A stretch of DNA of 64,000 nucleotides from positions 517,829,854 to 517,893,853 of the forward strand of contig NC_053490.1 of assembly GCF_905171775.1 (NCBI RefSeq), read 5' to 3'. Under the pieces are notes generated by a model. The model had not been told where the DNA came from, made no database searches, and was given only the letters and a program-made list of their open reading frames with translations. Positions 51,990 through 63,088 of the stretch are shown in pieces (position 1 is the first letter of the stretch; the number at the start of each line of letters is the position of its first letter). Source of the DNA: Rana temporaria. Taxonomy: Eukaryota; Chordata; Amphibia; Anura; Ranidae. A program made the translations under genes and the position numbers.

Positions 51990-52034
51990 GGACACTCCAG
52001 ATGACGTCTGTTTAGGACGAAACACGTCGGGTTC
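51990..52034 (+). ncRNA. Hammerhead-ribozyme-like motif
   Basis: cagatga (51998-52004), a short stem gtc-tgttta-g-gac, gaaac (52019-52023), then acgtcggg with a GTC triplet at 52026-52028. Upstream cactc can pair with ggg-t after the triplet for about four base pairs (stem I). One base deviates from the CUGAUGA box. The arrangement suggests a minimal hammerhead of the kind reported in Penelope-like retroelements, but the fit is imperfect. Confidence 0.3.
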
Positions 52035-52505
52035 TTGTCTTGTTTATGCCATTGCGTCCTGTCTTAGAATGATATTTGGTATCTGCTGAAATGTAAGTGT
52101 TCTACCATTTTTTTTTTTTTAATACAACCCTTTACCTCGCAGTTTTACAATGTTGAGCTCTCTATTTTTCCTCTTTAGATACCTGTGTTAATCGAATGAG
52201 GCTAAGAGGATTCCATCTACCATTGAATCTGCTTGCTGATGGTCCCGTACAGCTGCTTTTATGCTGCAACACTGATGGTGGAGTTTGATTATCACCCCAA
52301 GAGGTCTAAGGAGTGTATGATGGAGAGCGGTGTAACATCCCTATATTTTATATATATGTTATATGTTTATACACCACAGCCTGTTTAGGGCCCATTAGGT
52401 GTACGCCAATTGGGTCCACATATACCAGTAAGCCCCCTTATGTCCTAGTGGTGGTGGATCCTTTTACAGTGGTGACCCCCCCTAAGTGTCTTTGGGACTC
52501 ATTTA
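52035..52505. other. No recognised gene
   Basis: A T-rich run near 52110-52120 and ordinary sequence. It could be the continuation of the retroelement that carries the hammerhead-like motif, but no coding or terminal signal is visible. Confidence 0.3.
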
Positions 52506-53977
52506 GGCTCGGTTCACACGGCAGCGATGGGGGGAACCCTGCAAATCCACTGCGGTACCTGCATCGCATGTCTCCCACCCAGAGGCGTCCCTAGGGGGGG
52601 GCAGAGGGAGCCCTGACCCCCCCAACATCATGCTGTGCCCCACCATGTGCCCCCCCACCGGAAGTTCACAGTGCCTTATGCAAACTGCTGGGAGTGTCAA
52701 TTGAAAGTTAACCACTTCCCGACTGCCTCATGTAGATATACGTCAGTAGAATGGCACGGACAGGCACATCAACGTACCTGTACGTGCCTGCCTAGACGTG
52801 GGTCAGGGGTCCGATCGGGACCCCCCCCCCCGGTACATGGGGCGGTCGGGTTCCCTCGGGGAGCGATCCGGGACGACGGTGCGGCTATTCGTTTATAGCC
52901 GCTCCGTCGCGAATGCTCCCCGGAGCTGAAGAACAGGGAGAGCCGTATATAAACACGGCTTCCCCGTGCTTCACTGTGGCGGCGTATCGATCGAGTGATC
53001 CCTTATATAAGGGAGACTCGATCGATCACGTCAGTCCTACAGCCACACCCCCCTACTGTTGTAAACACACACTAGGTGAAGCCTAACACGTTCAGCGGCC
53101 CCTGTGGTTAACTCCCAAACTGCAACTGTCATTTTCACAATAAACAATGCAATTTAAATGCATTTTTTGCTGTGAAAATGACAATGGTCCCAAAAATGTG
53201 TCAAAATTGTCCGAAGTGTCCGCCATAATGTCGCAGTACCGAAAAAAATCGCTGATCGCCGCCATTACTAGTAAAAAAAATATATTAATAAAAATGCCAT
53301 AAAACTATCCCCTATTTTGTAAACGCTATAACTTTTGCGCAAACCAATCAATAAACGTTTATTGCAGGTTTTTTTTTACGAAAAATAGGTAGAAGGATAC
53401 GTATCGGCCTAAACTGAGGGGAAAAAAAATGTATATATATTTTTGGGGGATATTTATTATAGCAAAAAGTAAAAAATATTAATTTTTTTCAAAATTGTCG
53501 CTCTATTTTTGTTAACGCAAAAACTAAAAACCGCAGAGGTGATCAAATACCACCAAAAGAAAGCTCTATTTGTGGGGAAAAAAGGACGCCAATTTTGTTT
53601 GGAAGCCACGTCGCACGACCGCGCAATTGTCAGTTAAAGCGACGCAGTGCCGAATCGTAACAAGTGCTCTTGTCTTTGACCAGCAATATGGTCCGGGGGT
53701 GTTAAGTGGTTAATGTCACCCACAAACCAGTTTGCATAACGCAGTGCGAACTGCAAATTTGGACAAGAATCGGATCGCATTGGAACACACGTGCAATCCA
53801 ATTCTGCTGCGGATCAAAAAAAGCATCCTGTGCGAGTTTGATCCGAATGCGATGCAAATTCAGCCATACTATCTGTATGGCTGAAATCGCATCACACAGA
53901 GATTGCATGTTATTTGCTCTGCAGTGCGGTGTGAATCACATCCGATGTAGGACATCACTACAGTGGGAACTGGCCCT
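52506..53977. mobile_element. ggctcggttcacac element split by a TTAA element
   Basis: Left end ggctcggttcacacgg; right end gtgggaactggccc is a diverged inverse. TTA precedes it (52503-52505). The interior is mostly the 988-bp TTAA element at 52722-53709, and the remaining flanks (gcgatgcaaattcag, gtgcggtgtgaatcaca) belong to this repeat. Confidence 0.5.
52722..53709. mobile_element. ccaccaaaagaaagc-type TTAA element, complete copy
   Basis: 988 bp with ends ccacttcccgac and gtgttaagtgg, flanked by TTAA at 52718-52721 and 53710-53713. Landmarks: tagatatacgtcagtagaat, the hairpin tcgatcgagtgatccc...gggagactcgatcga, aaaatgacaatggtcccaaa, accaccaaaagaaagctcta. No transposase. TTAA duplications and CC-starting ends fit a piggyBac-mobilised family. 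Confidence 0.85.
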
Positions 53978-54023
53978 CAATAATTGTTCGGATCATCACA
54001 TCTATCTAGCCCATACACATTTA

Positions 54024-54744
54024 GCTAGATTCAGTAAAAGTTAGCCGGCGTATCAGTAGATACGCCGACCTAACTCGGAATCTGCGCCGACCTAAGTTTA
54101 AGTGTATTCTCAAACAGAGATACACTTAAACCTAGCTAAGATACGACAGCCTGCGCCGTCCTATCTTAGGGTGCAATATTTAGGCTGGCCGCTAGGTGGC
54201 GTTTCCATTGCGGTCGGCGTAGAATATGTAAATCACTAGATACACCTATTCACGAACGTACGCCCGGCCGACGCAGTACAGATACGCCGTTTACGTAACG
54301 CAATATCAGGCCTAAAGTTATTCCATCAAATAGCTGGAATAGTAATGTTAAGTATGGCCGTCGTTCCCGCGTCGAAATTCGGAAATTTTATGTCGTTTGC
54401 ATAAGTCGTCCGTGAATAGGGATTTACGTCCACGTCGAAAACCAATAGGCCCGTGCGGCGTACTCTGCCGCAATGCACACTGGGATATCTAGGCGGACGG
54501 CGCATGCACCGTTCCAAAAAAACGTCAATCACGTCAGGTCAACACAAATTAACATAGAACAAGCCCCCTCAGCCTATTTTGAATTAGGCGCCCTTACGCC
54601 CGCTCGCTTTAGGCTACGCCGCCGTAACTTAGCAGGCAAGTACTTATCATGAATCATGTACTTGCCTCGCTAACTTACGGCGGCGTAGTATAAACACGAT
54701 ACGCTACGCCGCCGCAAAGTTAGGACGCCCTCTCTGAATCTAGC
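54024..54744. mobile_element. GATTC-TIR transposon, gctagattcag subfamily
   Basis: 721 bp with ends gctagattcag and ctgaatctagc, flanked by TTA on the left and TAA on the right (TA core). It holds the uninterrupted aatgttaagtatggccgtcg site at 54346-54365. Same subfamily as copies 1 and 2. Confidence 0.8.
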
Positions 54745-54769
54745 TAATTTTGAGCATGTGTGTTGGTCT

Positions 54770-55345
54770 TTAAACTATTGATATTTACACTTTTGTGTCA
54801 CTGTTTAACATTGTGCAATTAGTTTTGTTTCAAATTATTTTTTTAATGAATTTTGACAAATTTGTTAATTTGGAAATATCCGAATATAGTCAATTCGAAT
54901 ATTTTTGTAAATTCAGAAAATCGGAAATCTGAAATAATAACTAACTAATAATATTTTAACTATTACTAACTATTAAGTTATAGGTATTGAAATTTCCTTT
55001 CAAATTTGGCTGTTAGTGAATGTAAAAAATACAAATGTATCCAAAGTTAGGAATCATCCAAAATAACGAATGTCGTATCTAAACGAATGGAACGCAACAA
55101 ATGAATAATAATAAATAACAATAATAATAAAAACTTTTTTATTATTTATTATTAATTTGTTCCATTCCATCTGTTTAGATGCGGCATTCGTTATTTTGGA
55201 TAATTCATAACTACAGATAAAGCCAAATTTGAAAGAAAATTCCAATGCCTATAAATTATTAGTTAGTCTTTCGGATTTTCAAATTTACAAATTTTCAAAA
55301 TTTACGAATTAAGACATTATTCGGCAGTGCACATGTTTATTTCAC
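54770..55345. mobile_element. Diverged tagacatgtgc-family hAT fragment
   Basis: aatttggaaatatccgaata near 54866 matches aattcggaaatatccgaatg near 38769. The right edge is cggcagtgcacatg. An internal inverted repeat spans about 54990-55260, centred near 55120. The left end is not found. Confidence 0.5.
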
Positions 55346-55662
55346 ATAAATGTCACTTTTGTTATTTGATTCATGTGTGTTTTTCAATAATACGTACACT
55401 TTATAATTGCGTTGTTATATACCGTATGAGTTTGTATTTTATATATTCATGTGATTAGAGCTGCACTGATTTTTTTTAATATTTTATACACAAATAGTCC
55501 TTTGTAGTGCTGCTTTTTAATTAGCGCAGTATTTTCTATTTCTTTTCTAACATTTGATACACGACAAAGGATCTTCAGAGCACTATGAATAAGCTAATGT
55601 GACAGCACAACCAAGCAGCTTGATTTATGTAACTGAAACCTCTTTGTATAATGTACCAGGAG
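55346..55662. other. No recognised feature
   Basis: AT-rich sequence without inverted ends, coding motifs or similarity to other parts of the window. Confidence 0.4.
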
Positions 55663-56654
55663 TACTTGCCGACCTCCTCATGTAGATATACGTCAGCAGA
55701 ATGGCACGGACAGGCACATGCACGTACCTATACATCCTCTGCTTGACGTGGGTCGGGGGTCCGATCGGGACCCCCCCCCCGGTACATGCGGCGGTCGGTA
55801 AGCCTCGGGGAGCGATCCGGGACGACGGCGTGGCTATTCGTTTATAGCCGCCCCGTCGCGATCGCTCCCCGGAGCTGAAGAACGGGGAGAGCCGTATGTA
55901 AACACGGCTTCCCCGTGCTTCACTATGGCGGCGCATCGATCGAGTGATCCCTTTAATTAGGGAGACTCGATCGATGATGTCAGTCCTACAGCCACACCCC
56001 CCTACAGTTGTAAACACACACACAGTGAACCCTAAATGTTACAGCGCCCCCTGTGTTTAACTCCCAAACTGCAACTGTCATTTTCACAATAAAGAATGCA
56101 ATTTAAATGCATTTTTTGCTGTGAAAATGACAATGGTCCCAAAAATGTGTCGAAATTGTCCGAAGTGTCCGCCATAATGTCGCAGTCACGAAAAAAATCG
56201 CTGATCGCCACCATTAGTAGTAAAAAAAATAAAAATGCAATAAAACTATCCCCTATTTTGTAAACGCTATACATTTTGCGCAAACCAACCGATAAATGAT
56301 TATTGCGATTTTTTTTTTACAAAAAATAGGTAGAAGAATACGTATCGGCCTAAACTGAGGAAATTTTTTTTTTATATATATGTTTTTGGGGGATATTTAT
56401 TACAGCAAAAAGTAAAAAATATTGAATTTTTTTCACAATTGTCGCTCTATTTTTGTTTATAGCGCAAAAAATAAAAACCGCAGAGGTGATCAAATACCAC
56501 CAAAAGAAAGCTCTATTTGTGGGGAAAAAAGGACGCCAATTTTGTTTGGGAGCCACGTCGCACGACCGCGCAATTGTCTGTTAAAGCGACGCAGTCCCGA
56601 ACTGTAAAAACCCCTTGGGTCTTTAGGCAGCATATTGGTCCAGGGCTTAAGTGG
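55663..56654. mobile_element. ccaccaaaagaaagc-type TTAA element, second near-complete copy
   Basis: Collinear with 52722-53709 over its whole length (same hairpin tcgatcgagtgatccc and same accaccaaaagaaagctcta). The right end gcttaagtgg precedes TTAA at 56655-56658; the left end is eroded (agtacttgccgacc). The 132-aa minus-strand frame is non-genic. Confidence 0.8.
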
Positions 56655-56659
56655 TTAAT

Positions 56660-58092
56660 AACTATTAATACAGTAAGCATTCACTGGTAGTAGTAGCTGA
56701 AGATAGCAGGAGATGATGTGTGATCAGAGAACAGGGAGCCAAGAAAGCCAGCAGAGCAGGCATGCGATGCAATGAGTTTGTGAAAGAGGAGTCTTAGGTC
56801 GAATTTGTAGAGTGTATCAGCCAATAGGAAGGGGAGGGGAGACTGAATGCTACCTACTACTAGTGTAGCACGCCTGACACCCCAAAGGCAGGATAGCACC
56901 TCCAGAGGTCAGGGATGGGATAGCATCCATGGCTACAATGGGGGACAGAGGATGGATATTGGGCACCAGTCTTTTGAACCCCTTCATGCCTACGTAATGC
57001 AAAAATGCGGCCTTCAGCTTGAAGGGGTTGTACCGGGATGATATGCAGCTGCATGCATCCCCCCGTACTGTTTTTTGGAGCCGAAGGTCGGCTTTCTTGT
57101 GATAATGCAGCTAAGCAGCCGCTCATCCCACCGGAGGCCTGAGCAACCAGCCAGCACGTCCGCCGGCTGGCCGGAGACCCGGGCAAAGCAGGAAGCAGCT
57201 TTGAACGGGTCTCAGATCTAGTACCCCAGAAGAGATGTCATGACATCACTTTTGGATTACTGAAGACTTAAAGAGGAAGTAAACCCTGATATGGGTCTCT
57301 GTGCAGCACAACCCAGTATGGGGGCACTAGACCCCTACAAGGAGTGTGCAAACCCAAATCCCCTGAATGCACAGTCCACAGTAGGGCCCTCGCCACCTAC
57401 ACGGCTAGAGGCAGAGCCCAGGTGGCAATGCAAATGGCCACAAATACAGATCTATCTTTACTCGCTCGCCACCCAGTCCCCAACAGGCCAGGACCGGCTC
57501 TGGTTTACAGGCTGGGGGTTAGGGACCTCTGCCATAGCAGATTACTTACAGACTCTCCAGATCAATGTCCAGCTTTACAGTGTCAGAACCTTTAAGCTGA
57601 CACGGGAACATTGCAAGCACGTTCCCAAATTTCAGTGCGTCCTCCAAATAAGCCACCAGGCCCTTCTGAGAGACCAATCTTCTTCCTGGTTCCCCTGGGT
57701 CTCCTCCTTGGCACAGCTTCCTCCAGACCAGGCAGGGCAGCTTCAGGACCACTTCAGCACACGTTAGGTCCCAAACCAGGCTATTGGGCCCCATAGCAGA
57801 GCTCCATCCAGCAGGACCTCCCTAGGCCTCAGCCAAGCGAAAGAGAAAGGACACATGGCCTGTTCCAGATATTTACATCCTCCCCCAGCATGCACCAGTA
57901 GCTTAAACCTCCTACTGTATTGGCTGACAGGAATGAACAGTAAATATTTATAACTTAGTTTAATTTGTGAAAGCTCATGCTATGACCGGTGATACTAGTG
58001 ACATCTACTGGCGACAGTGAGAAATCACAAGCCAACTTAAGCTTAGGGAAAACAGGTGAAAAACTATACAACCAGTCTGAGCTAACTACAGC
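56660..58092. other. Unclassified, no gene
   Basis: 57265 (ttaaagaggaagtaaaccct) looks like one TTAA-MITE end without a partner. The 158-aa frame at 57291-57767 and the 108-aa minus-strand frame have no recognisable domains, and both strands are equally open. ctcccccagcatgcaccagt near 57890 resembles 23660. Confidence 0.35.
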
Positions 58093-58605
58093 CAGAAGCG
58101 GCTTTAGGCTTTGTGAGGCCTTAGGCAAAACTTGACATGGGGCCCCACTCACACCCATGATGGGAAAAATAATTCAAGGACAAGAGCCTCTTCCCGACAA
58201 CCGTGGCCGGTGGTTTAGGGGGTTTTCGGGCAGGGGGCTTATCGGAATATGGAAGCCCCCTTTAAAAAGGTGGCCCCCAGATCCTGCTCTTTAATAACTA
58301 AGGGGCGGGGGCCATCCGGTGATGTCACCTGGTGAACCCGCCCCCTTGTGACGTCATTGACTGAGGGCATGCTGGGTCATTGATGTCACAAGGGGTGGTG
58401 TCACCGATATTCACTGGTTGTTAGGGATGCTGGCGGCCCCGCTCCTGAGTCAGGGCTCTTAACGCTGCCTGAGCACAGCAGCGTTAAGGACCCCTGTTCC
58501 TTAACACTGGGGTAATGCATTGGGTAAGTTAGGTGGCCGCGAGGCCCCTGTGAGTTTGAGGACTTAGGCGCCCGCCTAATTTGCCTAATTAAAGAGCCGC
58601 CTCTG
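58093..58605. mobile_element. Non-autonomous hAT element with cagaagcggct ends
   Basis: The ends cagaagcggct and agccgcctctg are inverted; flanking octamers actacagc and actacgac match at 6 of 8. Non-coding, with two small hairpins near 58440-58500. Confidence 0.7.
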
Positions 58606-58866
58606 ACTACGACCCAGCCTAAAACAAAATTGACATGTAGCCCCTGTTTAGGACAAGGGGGGGCTACACTAGAAAGAGAGGAGATCTGAGGCTTGAATAG
58701 GGTGGATAAAGAGCAGAACAATTCACATGATATGATGTTATTTTGCACACGTCAACAATAAATCAGAATTGCTGGTTGGACCTTAGAGTACTTAGAACAT
58801 CCAATGCTAAGAGACGGAGGTGGACAGCTAGACAACAATAACTAACGAGTCCAATTCACCTTATTA
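58606..58866. other. No recognised feature
   Basis: About 260 bp of ordinary sequence between two transposons. Confidence 0.35.
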
Positions 58867-59597
58867 GGTAGATTCAGGTACATAGGTTTAACTTTAGGTC
58901 GGCGTAGCCTAGCCTGTTTAGGCTACACCACCGTAAATTAACTAGGCTAGTAGTGATTTTCAATCTACTTACCTGCTAATCTACGGCGGCGTAGCCTCAA
59001 ACGAGCGGGCGTAAGGGCGCCTAATTCAAATTGGTTGGAGGGGGGCGTGTTGTATGGAAATGAGGCTTGACCTCACGTTTTTTGACGTTTTTCTTTACAC
59101 TGCGCTTGCGCCGGGCGCCTACATTTCCCAGGGCGCATTGCGGCTAAGTACGCCGTACGCACCTATTGATTTTGACGTGGACGTAAACTACGGAACTCCC
59201 GATTCGCGGACAACTTACGCAAACGATGTAAAAAATTCGAACCTCGCGGCAGGAACGGCGGCCATACTTTAACATTGTTATTCCACCTCATAGGTGGAAT
59301 AACTTTAGGCCGCCTAAGGCCTTACAGAAACGACGTAATTCGACTGCGGCGGGCTGTCGTACGTTCGGGAATCGGCGTAAAAGCTCATTTACATAATCTA
59401 CGCCGGCCGCAATGAAAGCGCCACCTAGCGGCCATCCGAAAAATTGCAAGCTAAGATAGAACGGCGCAAGCTGGCCTATCTTAGCTTTGTTTAAGCGTAT
59501 CTCTGTTTGAGCATACGCTTAAACATACGGCGGAGTAGATTCAGAGTTAGGTCGGCTTATCTACTGATAAGCCGGCCTAACTCTTTGTGAATCTACC
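58867..59597. mobile_element. GATTC-TIR transposon, ggtagattcag subfamily
   Basis: 731 bp with ends ggtagattcagg and gtgaatctacc, flanked by TTA on the left and TAT on the right (TA core). The interior tracks the 54024 copy (gcgccacctagcggcca, ttaagcgtatctctgtttga). Non-coding. Confidence 0.8.
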
Positions 59598-60412
59598 TAT
59601 AAATCTCTATACAGATGTGTTTACTTAATAACATATTGAAGTTAAACTTTGGATCTTTTTGTATTATTTGACAGCTACGCTATGAACCGGAGTTCCCCTT
59701 TAAGCTCACTCTAAGGAAAGGAGCTCGGTGTCTCCCCGAGGAGATCACATGACATTCCGTAGACGTTGAGTGTTCTTCGAGACGGACGTTCCACTTGGCT
59801 GATTTTCTCTCCTGCATTGATTTTTCTGCTATCGGGATGAAATCTGCGGTGGGGTTCTCTGCCTGGACCAGGAGCGCTATTTTTAGGCGAGTAGTTTGGG
59901 AGGCTGTAGAAGATGATGTACAGCGGCTCTGCTAGGAAAACAAAGTGGTAATTAAATCTTGCGGTTGTGGCCGTCTACAGGAAGCCACAGGGACAGCTGC
60001 ACTTTCAGGATGACATTCGGTGACTCCGTCTTTTCCCCCCGCAAATCACTGCCACAGCCATAAGCCGCGGGGCCTGGTGCTGAATGTGGAGCTGAACTCC
60101 AGGCAGATATAAAAGACACATATTAATTGAGATCTGTATTCATTATTACACCATTAAATGTATTTTTTAGTGTAAGTACCTGATTGTGAACTAGTATCAG
60201 CCTCTTGTACAGCAGGGCTGGAGTGTGAAAGCAAGAAGAAGCACAAGAAGCAAATCAGTTCATGTGCTGACAAGGAACATGCTGATTGGAGCAGAGAGCT
60301 GAGTGAAAGAGAGAAGAGCTCATCACTGTGCCTGTCATAAACCAGGTGTGACCAGACTCTGTGGATTGCAGCAGAGGAAACCAAACGCATGTAAGGTGAA
60401 TAACAATAATGT
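59598..60412. other. No recognised gene
   Basis: ggagttcccctttaa near 59690 is a lone TTAA-type end. agctgaactccaggcagata near 60091 is also repeat-like. Remaining sequence shows no coding signal. Confidence 0.4.
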
Positions 60413-60416
60413 TTAA

Positions 60417-60910
60417 CCGCTTAAGGACCACCTAACGACGAGATACGTTGGCAGAGCGGCACGGCTGGGCAAAAGGACTTATGCCCTGTACACACGACGA
60501 ACCGATCGTGTGTGGGCCCCATCGTTTTTTTCCCATCGGTGAAAAAAAATAGAGCCTGTTTTAAATTTTTCGTGTGGTTAAAAAAACGATCGTCTGTGGG
60601 GAAATCCATCGGTCAAAAATCCACGCATGCTCAGAATCAAGTCGACGCATGCTCGGAAGCATTGAACTTCATTTTCTCTGCACGTCGTTGTGTGTTACGT
60701 CACCGCGTTGGACACGATCGGATTTTTCACTGATGGTGTGTAGGCAAGACTGATGAAAGTCAGCTTCACCGGATATCTGATGAAAAATCCATTGGTTTGT
60801 TTTCATCAGACGAACCGATCGTGTGTACAGGGCATTAAAGGTACGTCCCCTTTAAGAGCCCAGCCGTGGGTCGCCGCCGGCAGTGCGCGAGTGACTCAGT
60901 CGTGACCTCC
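60417..60910. mobile_element. 5' part of a TTAA element, split by a gtacacacga MITE
   Basis: It starts after TTAA (60413-60416) with ccgcttaaggaccacc and contains ggcagagcggcacggctggg. It continues after the MITE with gtacgtcccctttaagagcc and stops near 60910, where transposase-related sequence begins. Confidence 0.6.
60482..60834. mobile_element. TTA-flanked gtacacacga MITE, copy 3
   Basis: The ends tgccctgtacacacgacga and tcgtgtgtacagggca are perfect inverted repeats, flanked by TTA at 60479-60481 and 60835-60837. Internal arms accgatcgtgtg and cacacgatcgg extend the hairpin. This is the cleanest copy of the family. Confidence 0.9.
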
Positions 60911-61647
60911 GTCACCGCGCCCGTGGCCAAAACATCACCTGCTTGGGCACCACATGCTTGACCAGACATATGTCGACCTGCCATGCAGTTCGTTGGCAAG
61001 CGTACCTCAAAGACCCACACCAAAGAACAAAGTGGACCTCTCCTTGCTCCTCATCAGCTGGGATCTCCAACCCCACTATACCCTTAGTCCTCTCTGAAGC
61101 CTGCACTGATAGGACTGAAGGTGTAGAATTAGTTGTGTCACAGCCAAGTACTTGCGGGCAATCTACTATCGGTACACCAACGTCAGATTGTACCAGGAAA
61201 ATTTCCCTGCTCCAGCTGCTGCAGCGCCAAAAGAAGTACTCTCCCAGCCATCTACATGCCCAGTGGTTGAATGCTAGCTTAGCTAAATTGCTAGCACTTT
61301 AACTGCTGCCTTTTCAGTTGGTAGATTCTGACCCCTTCCGTGAGTTTGTGGAATTTGCGGTACCTCAGTGGCAAGTTCCCAAACGCCACTTTTTCACACG
61401 GAAGGCGATTCCGGCTCTCTACCGGCATGTGGAAGGCAATGTCCATGCCTCGCTGGACAGGGCGGTCAGTGGTTAGGTACATATTACCGCTGACTCATGG
61501 TCCAGCAGGCATGGACAGGGACGTTACATATCTTTCATGGGGCATTGGGTGACTCTGCTGGCAGCTGGGAAGGATGCAGGACAAGGTACAGTAGTGTTGG
61601 AGGTTGTTCCGCCACCACGCCTCCAAAATGCTACTACTGGTTGTGAC

Positions 61648-63088
61648 TAGTGTTGAGCAGAATATGCCATATTCGATTTCGCGATATATCTCGAATATAT
61701 ATTCGAATATTCGAGATATATTCGCTAAATTCGAATATTCGTGATATTTTATCGAAAGTAAATGATTGCGATTTTTCGCTATTGCGAATGCGAAAATAAT
61801 TGCGATTTTTTGATAACTGCGGTAGGAGCACTCTGATTGGCTCAGAATATTCGTGATATTTTATCGAAATATCGCAACATGCGAATGCGATATTTATTGC
61901 GCAATTTCGAGAAATGCTGGAGGAGCGCTCTGATTGGCTCAGAATATTCGTGATATTTTATCGAAATATCGCAACATGCGAATGCGATATTTATTGCGCA
62001 ATTTCGAGAAATGCTGTAGGAGCACTCTGATTGGCTCAGAATATTCGTGATATTTTACAATACAAAATAATTGCGAATATTCGGCAAATGCGGAAGGAGC
62101 ACTCTGATTGGCTCAGAATATTCTTGATATTTTACAATACAAAATAATTGCGAATATTCGGCAAATGCAGAAGGAGCACTCTGATTGGCTCAGAATATTC
62201 TTGATATTTTACAATACAAAATAATTGCGAATATTCGGCAAATGCGGAAGGAGCACTCTGATTGGCTCAGAATATTCTTGATATTTTACAATAGAAAATA
62301 AAAAGTGTTTTGCATTGGTGGTGATTCTTTACTCTATCCATCTGTCACAGCCGTTTGTCAATCAAACACCTTAAAGATTGAACACGTTCATGCTGCATGC
62401 TTTGGACTTTTTTTCACTTCACATATCAAAGACATTTTTATGAAAGATTATTTTTCTATTATTGGGACTATATTTCTTTATATATTTGTTTCACTGTGTA
62501 TTTCACAAGTTATTTGCGCTTGCTTATTTTATAATTTGCCCACATGTCTTGTCACTAGACATATTTTTTATTCTTGTAGAGCGACTCCATTTTCTGTCTT
62601 GTATTAATTTATGTTGTATAACATTTTTGAGTTGCTGCTGTATTCTCCCCTTTTTTAAGGTATGCGCAATTTTTTCCTTCTTACAAAAAATAATAATATC
62701 AAACATACAAATATTCATAACATACACATACACATACACAAAGCCCCCCCCTTTTGCATCAGAGACAATCAGAGTTCTCCTACCACAGTTATCGAAAATT
62801 CGCAATCATTTTCGCATTCGCAATAGCGAAAAATCGCAATTTTTTTTTTTTCAATTTGGCAACATAATAGGATCGCCTCAGCTTAGCTACTCGGCCCAGG
62901 GTCTCTAATCATACCAGCAATGCTTTTAGACGTCGATAGGATGTGATCTGTTTTAAAAATCAAATTGAAAAAATGCGAATATTCGGAATTGCGAATATTC
63001 ACCGCGAAATTCGAAATATAGCGCGATTTCTCGAATATGCTATATTCGAGTCGAATATTCGCAATGCGAATATTCGTGAGCAACACTA
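61648..63088. mobile_element. Non-autonomous hAT element inserted in the hAT transposase gene
   Basis: The ends tagtgttgagc and gagcaacacta are approximately inverted, with exact 8-bp duplications gttgtgac at 61640-61647 and 63089-63096. The outer 100-200 bp at each side are dense in attcg/cgaat motifs. The middle (62300-62900) is T-rich and lacks a transposase. Confidence 0.92.
61770..62300. repeat. 98-bp and 77-bp tandem repeats inside the hAT element
   Basis: ctctgattggctcagaatat recurs at 61831, 61929 and 62027 (98-bp period), then at 62102, 62179 and 62256 (75-77-bp period). The second set replaces the ttatcgaaatatcgcaacat segment with tttacaatacaaaataattg. Confidence 0.88.

Noticed and set aside
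57291..57767. 158-aa protein
   Set aside because: No recognisable domain, comparable frames on the opposite strand, and repetitive surroundings.
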